Of a DNA stretch of 46,315 bases, positions 39,594-46,315 are shown piece after piece. This stretch comes from Pyrinomonadaceae bacterium (GTDB lineage: Bacteria > Acidobacteriota > Blastocatellia > Pyrinomonadales > Pyrinomonadaceae). Within the stretch, counting starts at the first letter, position 1. Every line of letters begins with the position of its first letter. The translations under genes and the position numbers were made by a program. Below the pieces are notes generated by a model, which worked only from the letters and a program-made list of their open reading frames with translations, made no database searches and had not been told where the DNA came from. The stretch lies in the NCBI GenBank assembly GCA_014380365.1, contig JACMJZ010000017.1, positions 1-46,315 on the forward strand. The letters run 5' to 3'.

Positions 39594-41816
39594 CTAGAAA
39601 AACCTCAGCGTGTAGGTGACCCGCAATCCTCGTCCCATCTCAGGCGCAAACTCTTTGATAAATGAAAGATGATTGCGATAGAGACTATCGCCCAGGTTGA
39701 AGGCGTTGAACGAAATGATATGCGCGGCATGTTGCCGCGCAATCAGGTAAGAACCGGATAGGCCAAAAGTGGCGTAGCCCGCTGTTCGAGTTTCAGTTGG
39801 AAATAAGCGGTTCTGGTCTTTGGCCATGACCACCTCAGGATTCAGGAGTAGGCCCTTGTATCGGATTTCCAGGCCCACACGCCCCCGCAATGGTGGAATG
39901 CGCGGCAGCGGCGTGCCGGTGGACGTAAGTTCGGCGTTAACGTAGTCAGCGCCAAGGTTGAGCCACAAGGTGGGATGAAGCTGGGCGTCAAATCTTGCTT
40001 CAGTACCCGCATAACGCGTGGTGGCTTGGCGATATTCGGCTTCGATTAGATCATCCTGAATAGCGCCGGTCGGAGCCAGGAAGACGAAGTTGTCGATGTG
40101 ATAGAAGAAGCCGTTGGCTTCAAAGCGCAGCCGGTTGGATGAGTGACGAAGACCAAAATCAAACCCGTTGCCAAGTTCACGTTTAAGATTCGGATCGCCT
40201 ATCTCGAAAGCCAGATTGCCTGGATGTGGGCCGTCGTTGTAGAGCTCCTCGAGAGACGGCGCACGGTAAGAATGGGAATAGTTGGCAACGAAGGCGCCGC
40301 CAGTCCAAGTGGGTACACGAAGGCCGATCGCTCCTGAGAATCCTGTGAACGACCTACTGGGTAGCACGCCTCGTTGGACAGTTTCCGTTGGTGTGTAGCG
40401 ATTATTCTCTACACGCCCGCCAAACTGCACTGACGCTCGCTCGAAATCCAAAGTCTCCAGGGCAAAGACCGCGAGGGCGTTATGTTTCGTGGGAGGAGCC
40501 AGCGCTTCATCACCGGAGGCTGCGAAATCGCGATGTGATCCCCAGAACCCGAAGCGACCTGAAAGTTTCCCAGTCTTCTTTTGATCGAAGACACCCTGAA
40601 AAATAGTTGTCTTGTTCGTGAATGCAGTGCCTACTTCATTTGTGAACGAATCGATCTCGGAGTGAGCGTAATCGGTGTATTGCAGCGAAAACGTTCCGGC
40701 TTCGACGAACGAGCTGTTTTCCCTGAAGCCACCTTTGAACTCAAAGCTGTGACGACGGGGATTCAAAAACACTACTTCCGGATCGACGACTGCATCATCG
40801 AAGGGAATTCCATACCGTCGCTTGTCAAAGTTGTAGTTAAAGCTAAAGAACCCCTTGGCGGGATAATAGCCAAAGCCTGCAGACACATTTTGCTCGCGAG
40901 AGAATGAGTTTCTTACGCGGCCGAGCGGCGTTGTGTAGTCACCGGCTCTCTGACCGCCCCCGTTTCCCCAGAACAGCCACTTTTCCGTGCCGTACTCAAT
41001 TCCCGCGCTACCGGCTGCCTGTCGGCCATTTGTGCTTCCAACTGCGGTGACGTATCCATTGATTCCTTTATGAGCATTGTCGTGGCCGGTGATGGCGTTC
41101 ACGACACCGCCAATTGCATTGCTGCCGTAAAGAAGTGTTGCCGGACCTTTGACGACCTCGATTCGTTGGACGCTTAACACGTTTACCGGCTCTGCGTGAT
41201 CGCCTGACTCGAAACCAAGTCCCCCAACCCTGTTGCCATCCTGCAACACGAGAACGCGATCGCCATCAAAGCCTCGAATGACGGGTCGTGCAGTTCCGGG
41301 GCCGAAGCTTCGCTTTGAAATTCCCAACTCGCCGTCCAGTGATTCGCCGAGTGAGACAGTACTTTTCTTTGCCAGATCAACTGAGCCAATTACTTCAACC
41401 GACTGGATTGAGCTGGATACAGCCTGCTCGGTGCCGGTTGCTGTCACAGTGACTTCCTCTCGTAAGCCGCCAAGTTCGACGCGGAAATCAAGAGTCATCG
41501 TTGAGCCGCCGGCGATTTCCACGCTTCGCACGATATCGGGAACTCGATCGAGGTGGGCGAGCACATCGTATCGTCCGGGTGGCAGGTTCTGGAATTCGTA
41601 GTTTCCTTGTTCATCTGTGCCGACTGTTCGTTTCAACTGTAGAACCGTAATGAGAACGTTGTGTATCGGCTGACCACTTTCCCCGAGTGTTACCTTACCT
41701 TTCAACGACGCCGCGCCCTGGCCGAGTGTCGGCCAACTGCACAGCGAGATGAAGATGAATAGGAAAGCGGAGCGAAACACCGCGATCGAAGCGGCTCTGG
41801 CAAAGTTATGGAGCAT
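39594..41816 (-). CDS. TonB-dependent outer-membrane receptor
   Basis: Imports a metal complex or siderophore-like ligand across the outer membrane. 740 residues from the ATG at 41816, chosen because GAGGT lies 8 bases upstream and a signal peptide begins there (FRSAFLFIFISLCSWPTLGQG). An upstream in-frame start would run through the preceding gene. Domains in order: carboxypeptidase-regulatory-like strand domain (about 38-120, LPPGRYDVLAHL), TonB-box-like EEVTVTATG, plug (about 130-245, RPVIRGFDGDRVLVLQDGNR, ATLLYGSNAIGGVVN), and the 22-strand barrel ending in LRVTYTLRFF with the terminal Phe. It lies 118 bases after a His/Cys-rich DUF2946-like gene, which suggests a metal cargo such as copper or zinc. 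Confidence 0.93.
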   Translation of the reverse strand: MLHNFARAASIAVFRSAFLFIFISLCSWPTLGQGAASLKGKVTLGESGQPIHNVLITVLQLKRTVGTDEQGNYEFQNLPPGRYDVLAHLDRVPDIVRSVEIAGGSTMTLDFRVELGGLREEVTVTATGTEQAVSSSIQSVEVIGSVDLAKKSTVSLGESLDGELGISKRSFGPGTARPVIRGFDGDRVLVLQDGNRVGGLGFESGDHAEPVNVLSVQRIEVVKGPATLLYGSNAIGGVVNAITGHDNAHKGINGYVTAVGSTNGRQAAGSAGIEYGTEKWLFWGNGGGQRAGDYTTPLGRVRNSFSREQNVSAGFGYYPAKGFFSFNYNFDKRRYGIPFDDAVVDPEVVFLNPRRHSFEFKGGFRENSSFVEAGTFSLQYTDYAHSEIDSFTNEVGTAFTNKTTIFQGVFDQKKTGKLSGRFGFWGSHRDFAASGDEALAPPTKHNALAVFALETLDFERASVQFGGRVENNRYTPTETVQRGVLPSRSFTGFSGAIGLRVPTWTGGAFVANYSHSYRAPSLEELYNDGPHPGNLAFEIGDPNLKRELGNGFDFGLRHSSNRLRFEANGFFYHIDNFVFLAPTGAIQDDLIEAEYRQATTRYAGTEARFDAQLHPTLWLNLGADYVNAELTSTGTPLPRIPPLRGRVGLEIRYKGLLLNPEVVMAKDQNRLFPTETRTAGYATFGLSGSYLIARQHAAHIISFNAFNLGDSLYRNHLSFIKEFAPEMGRGLRVTYTLRFF

Positions 41817-41934
41817 GATCGTTACCTCTTTGTCTAAATAGGAGATTAATCCGAGCTGCTTTCGCCACCAGCAGGACTGGCGGATTGCGGGCTTTTGAAT
41901 ACACGGCCCGCGCAAAGCAGCGTTGAAATGTAGA

Positions 41935-42297
41935 CTAAGAGATAAAAGGCGGAGCCCGACCTGAGCGGGGTGCGCTCGATCGAGTTCTAACGAGGTCTGA
42001 ACTGGCTTGAGAGATTTCCAGGCGAGTTCGGGGAGGGGAACTGCCGTCGCGTTCAATTACAAGCGAGGTGGAAAAGTCGTGATGGAGTTGGCAAATGAGA
42101 CACTCACCGCAGCCTGCTAAATCCGTATTGGTTGTGGTGTTTGTTTCAGGCGCCGAGATGGCCGCGGCGTGGACCGGCTGGCTCGGATCCAACACGCTGC
42201 CATGTTTGTGAGCGGCTTCTACAGTCGTTCCATAAACGATGAAAGTGAGCAGCAGAAAAGACACCACGCGATATAGCGTGGGGTGCGGGGTGTTCAA
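41935..42297 (-). CDS. Secreted His/Cys-rich DUF2946-like protein
   Basis: 120 residues from a TTG at 42297 with AAAGGA a few bases upstream. An alternative TTG at 42378 is ruled out because it is part of the -35 box of the promoter. It has a signal peptide (YRVVSFLLLTFIVYGTTVEA), then HKHGS near the N-terminus of the mature part and CGECLICQLHHDFS about 35 residues later. Such His and CxxC clusters in small periplasmic proteins (DUF2946 and similar) suggest metal binding. The C-terminus is Ser/Arg-rich. It heads the transcript that continues into the TonB receptor. Confidence 0.72.
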   Translation of the reverse strand: MNTPHPTLYRVVSFLLLTFIVYGTTVEAAHKHGSVLDPSQPVHAAAISAPETNTTTNTDLAGCGECLICQLHHDFSTSLVIERDGSSPPRTRLEISQASSDLVRTRSSAPRSGRAPPFIS

Positions 42298-42349
42298 AAT
42301 TCCTTTAAGCTCTCTGGTCACGTTTAGTATGTTAGAGTTTCCGGCTAGT

Positions 42350-42378
42350 AATATAAGGATGCCTGCCAGCGCTGTCAA
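42350..42378 (-). promoter_or_regulatory. Strong promoter for the DUF2946-TonB receptor operon
   Basis: On the minus strand TTGACA (42378-42373), a 17-base spacer, and TATATT (42355-42350). The leader to the TTG start at 42297 would be about 46 bases. It is the best sigma-70-like match in the window together with 39291 and 46031. Confidence 0.75.
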
Positions 42379-42405
42379 ACAAGAGTTCGCTCCACCTGGT
42401 TTGTC

Positions 42406-42423
42406 AAACTCTCAAAAGAGTTT
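42406..42423. promoter_or_regulatory. Palindrome in the divergent promoter region, possible operator
   Basis: AAACTCT-CAAA-AGAGTTT is a perfect 7-bp inverted repeat located between the TonB-operon promoter and the M61-like gene. It could be a regulator site or an RNA hairpin. No regulator gene is nearby to test against. Confidence 0.3.
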
Positions 42424-42454
42424 AGGCGCAAGACTCCACGGACCCAACCGGTTA

Positions 42455-43927
42455 ATGCCGCTTTTCCGAAGCAGGATTTACACGTCCGCCCGTTTCATGT
42501 TGCTGCTGGTTGGCTGTGCTTTGCTTGGCCCAACCTGTGTCGGCGAAGCACGCGCGCAAGCGCACCGCGCTCGTATCACAATCGTTTCTCTGGCGCCTGC
42601 GAGAGTCCGGGTTGACTTACAACTGGCTGTGGCAACTAACGCTTTGTCTTTCCGCAATACTTATGGAGGCGTGCTCGGACTGGGCGATCGGATCGAGCGT
42701 CTTGAAGCCACCAACGGCGCGAGGAGCATTCAAGTTAAGAAACTTGCGCCCGGCGAGTATCAAGCTGAGACGAAGTTCACACTCCTGAGTTACGAAGTGA
42801 ATCTCACCGAACCGGCGCAGCCGGCTCAACTGTCACATGTTTCCTGGCTTAATAGCGATCAAGGGTTGTTAATGCTAGCCGACTTGCTACCGCGCTTAGC
42901 TGACCCAGGCAGTGTTGCGAGTATTAAACTGGACGTGCCGTCTGGATGGTCCGTCGGTTCGAACGTTCCTGGTAAAAATCCTGAGTACTTGACTACGGAT
43001 CCGGATAAAGGCGTCTTCCTGGTGGGACCTTCCGTCCGTGAAAAAAGCCGACGCATTGGTGTGACCGACTTCACCTTTATTACATCCGGCAAGTGGCCTG
43101 TCTCCGATGGCGACGTCCTCAAGATTGCCGAAAAGCTAATTATGGAGTACACGAACCTCACGGGACACGTGCTTCAAAGCAAGACAGTCCTGATGTCGAT
43201 AGAGTTCCCCGGCGAAGCTGGTCCCGAGCACTGGACTGCTGAAACGCGAGGCAACGCTGTCGTTTTGTTATTAGGAACTCAGGCGCGCCGCAAACGAGTT
43301 TTGGCGAAGCTTGGAGTTATTCTTAGCCATGAGATTTTTCATCTGTGGGTGCCAAACGCTCTGGCGCTTGAAGGTGACTACGATTGGTTTTTTGAAGGGT
43401 TCACTTTGTACCAGGCTCTGCGAATGGCACTCCACCTCAAGTTTATCTCATTCGATACTTTTCTGGAGACAATCGCGCGCGTCTACAACTCGTATCTGTC
43501 TTCGTCCGACCATGATCGTCTGTCATTGATTCAAGCTTCTGAGCGCCGCTGGACCACCGCGTCGTCACTCGTGTATGACAAAGGAATGCTCGCCGCATTT
43601 GTCTACGACTTGGAGCTCAGACGCGCGACTGATTGCCAGGCGTCCCTCGATGATATTTACCGGCAGCTGTTTCGGCAGCATGGCACAGGACAGGGAAGCG
43701 CAAACGAGACTATAATCGGACTCTTGAGTAAACCGGCAGCTCTGAATTCTTTTGGTCATGATTACGTGGAAGGGACAGGTCGAATCAATTTGCAACCGGC
43801 GCTGACTTCGTATGGTATTCAGCTTCGTCCCGCTGGCCCTCGGGCCCAGGCAACGAAGCTTGAATTAGTAAACAACTTAAGCAATACACAGCGGAAAGCG
43901 CTTCGCTGTCTTGGTTATCGCGGTTAG
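42455..43927 (+). CDS. M61-like (glycyl-aminopeptidase-type) zinc peptidase, secreted
   Basis: 490 residues from the ATG at 42455. In-frame starts at 42239, 42329, 42359 and 42497 also exist, and none has a clear ribosome-binding site, so the start is uncertain. The signal peptide is FMLLLVGCALLGPTCVGEARAQA. The N-terminal half is a beta-domain. The catalytic part has LSHEIFHLWVPNAL (HExxH with its Glu) and then GDYDWFFEGFTLYQALRM, which supplies the third zinc ligand (the Glu of FFEGF), as in the M61 family. YDKGMLAAFVYDLELR also fits. The last 60 residues show no PDZ domain, which most M61 members carry. It is divergent from the TonB operon. Confidence 0.82.
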   Translation: MPLFRSRIYTSARFMLLLVGCALLGPTCVGEARAQAHRARITIVSLAPARVRVDLQLAVATNALSFRNTYGGVLGLGDRIERLEATNGARSIQVKKLAPGEYQAETKFTLLSYEVNLTEPAQPAQLSHVSWLNSDQGLLMLADLLPRLADPGSVASIKLDVPSGWSVGSNVPGKNPEYLTTDPDKGVFLVGPSVREKSRRIGVTDFTFITSGKWPVSDGDVLKIAEKLIMEYTNLTGHVLQSKTVLMSIEFPGEAGPEHWTAETRGNAVVLLLGTQARRKRVLAKLGVILSHEIFHLWVPNALALEGDYDWFFEGFTLYQALRMALHLKFISFDTFLETIARVYNSYLSSSDHDRLSLIQASERRWTTASSLVYDKGMLAAFVYDLELRRATDCQASLDDIYRQLFRQHGTGQGSANETIIGLLSKPAALNSFGHDYVEGTGRINLQPALTSYGIQLRPAGPRAQATKLELVNNLSNTQRKALRCLGYRG

Positions 43928-43958
43928 TTTGCCGAATGGGTAGCTTTGAAGTCAATTT

Positions 43959-45110
43959 ATGGCAACAGCAAAGAGTAAGTTTATGGGTTCGATTTACCGC
44001 GGGCTACTAATCTTGTGCGCGCTGAGCTTGGGAGCGAGTTGCAGCACGCTGGCGAAGCGAAATGATACCGGGGTAATCGTTGCTAACCGCGCTGAGATTC
44101 GTAGTTCCACTGCCGTGGTAGCCGCCGACCTCCTGAAGGTTAATCGCGGCGACCTGGTAAATATCCTCGAGGCCCAGGACGTACAAGATCCTACGGACAA
44201 CACGAAGAAGGAGCGTTGGCTGCGGGTGCGGGCCCACGATGAAGACAGTACCGAGGGTTGGATTGAATCGCGCAATGTCATGCCCGATGAGGTGCTTCAG
44301 AATTCCAAGAAGTTGGCGGAGGAAGATAAGGACGTACCCACGCAAGCATCTGGTCAGCTTCGTGCTAGCTCAAACCTGCGGCTCAGTCCCGATCGAACCG
44401 GCAACGAGAACATAATGATGAGGCTGGACAGCGGCTCCAGTTTCGACATTGTGGGATGGAAGCGCGTACCAAAACCAAAGTCGTCGGAAGCGATCGAAAG
44501 CGACGTAGCTCCAAAGGCCGGCAGCGCTCAGCCGGGAAATGCTCGCGGCAAAGGCGACCAGGAGAACCAACCGGAAGAGACGAATGAGCTTTGGTACAAA
44601 GTGAGACTGCCTTCGTCCATTTCTCCAGCTCCTGCGGGGTGGATCTACGGAAAGCAGGTGGAACGAAAGGTGCCGAGCGACATCATTTTTTATCGCACTG
44701 GTCGCGAGTTTGTGGCGTGGCAACGCCTGGATGGCGAATCCACCGAGCCCGACGGATCTTCCAAGAGTAAAGACGCCGCCAGGGATGGCAAGCCTGGTAG
44801 CTGGGTGATACTCGAAAAGAGCAGTTCGAATCAACCGCGCACGATTGATGAACCAGAGTTCGATCGCATCTATGTTCTGGGCTACGACAAGCGGGATCAG
44901 ACGCATTACACCGCCTATCGGAGCCCCGACTTAAAAGGTTACCTGCCTTTTCGGGTGGAGGGCCGGCCGGATAATAGGACGTTTACGATTCGAGTACTGG
45001 ATGAGAGTGGACAAGTAAAGGATGTTCAGTACGGTGTTTACAAGGATGCGAGAGGCTATCTAAAAGTTAGCGCCCCCGGCGCCGGCAGAGAAAGTGAAAA
45101 GAAGAAGTAA
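43959..45110 (+). CDS. Probable lipoprotein with two SH3-like domains
   Basis: 383 residues from the ATG at 43959. A second ATG at 43983 (MGSIYRGLLILCALSLGASC) gives a tighter lipoprotein signal and may be the real start. The likely acylated Cys follows LGAS. A first SH3_3-like domain (about 40-105: GVIVANRAEIRSSTAVVAADLLKVNRGD, WLRVRA, GWIESRNV) and a second one (about 130-225: LRASSNLRLSPDRTG, WYKVRL, AGWIYGKQV) are separated by an acidic linker. A C-terminal beta-rich domain (about 230-370) was not recognised. SH3 domains of this kind bind peptidoglycan. It starts 31 bases after the M61-like gene. Confidence 0.78.
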   Translation: MATAKSKFMGSIYRGLLILCALSLGASCSTLAKRNDTGVIVANRAEIRSSTAVVAADLLKVNRGDLVNILEAQDVQDPTDNTKKERWLRVRAHDEDSTEGWIESRNVMPDEVLQNSKKLAEEDKDVPTQASGQLRASSNLRLSPDRTGNENIMMRLDSGSSFDIVGWKRVPKPKSSEAIESDVAPKAGSAQPGNARGKGDQENQPEETNELWYKVRLPSSISPAPAGWIYGKQVERKVPSDIIFYRTGREFVAWQRLDGESTEPDGSSKSKDAARDGKPGSWVILEKSSSNQPRTIDEPEFDRIYVLGYDKRDQTHYTAYRSPDLKGYLPFRVEGRPDNRTFTIRVLDESGQVKDVQYGVYKDARGYLKVSAPGAGRESEKKK

Positions 45111-45147
45111 GAGGAGCTGGGAGCTTTCTTGAAGCTGGCGCGTTTTC

Positions 45148-45837
45148 ATGGTGTCAAACGTCAACTCAGCGGTGCTACCTCAACGCCCGATTATCATCGC
45201 GGTCGGTGGGCTAACTTCCAACGTCGGCAAGACAACATTGCTTTGCGAGCTGCTGCGGGCTTTTCCTGGTTGGGAAGCGATCAAGACGACGCGCGGCCAC
45301 TATCGCTCTTGCGGAAAAGATCCCCACACGTGTTGTGTTAGCGACTTGCTTGAGAGCGAGCCCGTGATTCGGTCCGGACGCGAACTCACTTACTCTCCCG
45401 GGAAAGACACAGGGCGCTACTGGGATGCAGGTGCGGTCAACGTCCACTGGGTGATAGCGACCGATGAACAGGTGGCATCCGGAATTGAGAATGCTGTGGG
45501 CCGCGTCAAGGCAAAAGGAGTGCTAGTCGAAGGCAATAGTTTTACTGAATATGTTCAGCCCGATTTTTTCGTCATGGTTGCGCGACCCGACGTTTTGAAA
45601 ATTAAGACAACAGCGAGAAAAGCTTTGAATCGCGTTTCAGCCCTCTATTTTTCTAGTGAGCATGAGGGCGGCGATGCCGCGATCAAAGCCCTCATACTTC
45701 AGATCAATTCGGAAGGTAAGATCAGGCATCTGCCAATCTTTACGCCTCGCAACCTTCCCGCCCTGGTATCGCGACTGCGTGATTTTAGTAGCGCGTTAGA
45801 GACCGGCAACCTCGGGCAAACCCAATTGGAAGTGTGA
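45148..45837 (+). CDS. P-loop NTPase of MobB/BioD-like type
   Basis: 229 residues. IAVGGLTSNVGKTTLLCELL (about 17-36) is a Walker A of the SIMIBI class, seen in MobB, BioD and CobB proteins. KGVLVEGNSFTEYVQPDFFVMV (about 128-149) is a Walker B-like strand followed by the usual beta strand. The segment YRSCGKDPHTCCVSDLL with its paired cysteines is distinctive. Molybdopterin-guanine dinucleotide synthesis (MobB) is one possibility; no molybdenum gene is seen in the window. The next feature downstream is the rRNA operon. Confidence 0.6.
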   Translation: MVSNVNSAVLPQRPIIIAVGGLTSNVGKTTLLCELLRAFPGWEAIKTTRGHYRSCGKDPHTCCVSDLLESEPVIRSGRELTYSPGKDTGRYWDAGAVNVHWVIATDEQVASGIENAVGRVKAKGVLVEGNSFTEYVQPDFFVMVARPDVLKIKTTARKALNRVSALYFSSEHEGGDAAIKALILQINSEGKIRHLPIFTPRNLPALVSRLRDFSSALETGNLGQTQLEV

Positions 45838-46272
45838 CGCATCTTACGCGGTCGACTGAATTCGGCTGTTGGTGCTAAGCTTCCTGCGTGGTCGAACCAA
45901 GCTTAACTCTTGTGGAGATTTTGACAGTCAGTCCAGCCGATTAATGACAAGCTTCCCCGCTAAGGACGAGAGAGTTTTTCAGGGCTTTCGTTTCTTCGAA
46001 GAGAAACTTCGAGAAAGATTCGACGCACGCTTGACACGGTGGATTTCATAGAGTAAAGTCCCCGTTTGCTTGAGGCGAGTTTAGGCCGTCTGTAAGGCAA
46101 TCCAAAAATACAATTTGGAATCGATCTTTGAAAACTAGATAGAGCGTGTCCATATCAATGAACTTTGAGAGTCAAGACGACGAGCGATAAAGCTCGCGTA
46201 CAAAACTCTGCAGAAGAGTCATTATCGGATACTGAACAACAACCAGTACGAGATGATGTTCCAGAGACAAAT
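45838..46272 (+). other. rRNA operon promoter and leader region
   Basis: No protein gene is supported in these 435 bases. It contains a strong promoter (46031-46059), an AT-rich leader, and TCTTTGAAAACT (46125-46136), which resembles the boxA-type antitermination element common just before bacterial 16S genes. Another TTGACA at 45921 lacks a good -10. Confidence 0.65.
46031..46059 (+). promoter_or_regulatory. rRNA operon promoter
   Basis: TTGACA (46031-46036), a 17-base spacer, and TAAAGT (46054-46059), about 215 bases before the 16S start. The predicted transcript starts near 46066 and includes the boxA-like TCTTTGAAAACT. Confidence 0.75.

Positions 46273-46315
<43 letters not shown>

Noticed and set aside
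45869-46051. A 60-codon frame in the rRNA leader region
   Set aside because: It runs across the rRNA promoter at 46031-46059 and lacks a ribosome-binding site.

Overview
The window looks like chromosomal DNA of an uncultured-type Acidobacteriota, most likely class Blastocatellia (subdivision 4, Pyrinomonadaceae-like). The evidence is the first 43 bases of a 16S rRNA gene at the right edge (AATCAACGCTGGCGGC after the universal GAGTTTGATC), a VWFA-related protein of the acidobacterial TIGR03436 type, the style of the secreted RHS and OmpA/PKD proteins, and many short palindromic intergenic repeats. This placement is inferred from recalled family features; no database was searched.

Layout. 1-3.7 kb: the 3' part of an OmpA-like cell-envelope protein with a clear terminator, then a secreted BNR/sortilin-like propeller that carries a peptidoglycan-binding domain inside it. 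4.1-7.3 kb: translation and nucleoid genes rpsA, an HU/IHF gene and a HIT-family gene. 7.4-15.5 kb: the accessory island. A 2043-residue secreted RHS protein has DUF4214-like repeats inserted before its core and a C-terminal tip resembling the myxobacterial SitA swarm-inhibition toxins. Eight bases later comes a gene of the SitI6 double-CXXCG immunity family. A frame-broken small membrane gene and a secreted hypothetical follow. 15.6-19.8 kb (minus strand): hflX and a PgpH-type 7TM-HD c-di-AMP phosphodiesterase in one operon. hflX appears to begin at a non-standard codon.

20.4-24.7 kb: an IPT/SMP-30-like protein, then the site-2 protease-scpA-scpB-rluB chromosome-segregation/pseudouridine cluster. 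24.9-29 kb: acyl-CoA dehydrogenase, meaB and methylmalonyl-CoA epimerase (propionate/branched-chain catabolism), then a membrane-anchored parvulin. 29.2-34 kb: an MBL-fold hydrolase directly abutting a hicAB pair, then mtnP, a small secreted protein, a PfkB kinase, a DUF2007 zinc-ribbon protein and cutA. 34-39.2 kb (minus strand): a LOG-family protein, fabI, a DUF4919 protein, purH and a VWFA protein preceded by an unlisted 25-residue membrane peptide that has its own promoter and ribosome-binding site. 39.6-42.3 kb (minus strand): a DUF2946-like His/Cys protein and a TonB-dependent receptor under a strong TTGACA-N17-TATATT promoter, divergent from an M61-like peptidase. 44-46.3 kb: an SH3 lipoprotein, a P-loop protein of the MobB/BioD kind, and the promoter, leader and 5' end of an rRNA operon.

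Two themes stand out. One is a probable contact-dependent toxin/immunity pair in which a Sit-type warhead and its immunity protein ride on an acidobacterial RHS chassis. The other is the density of intergenic repeat elements (at least eleven places, several families). Several are built from 7-base units, sit within a few bases of start codons, and in two cases supply the stop codon and last residues of the upstream gene.
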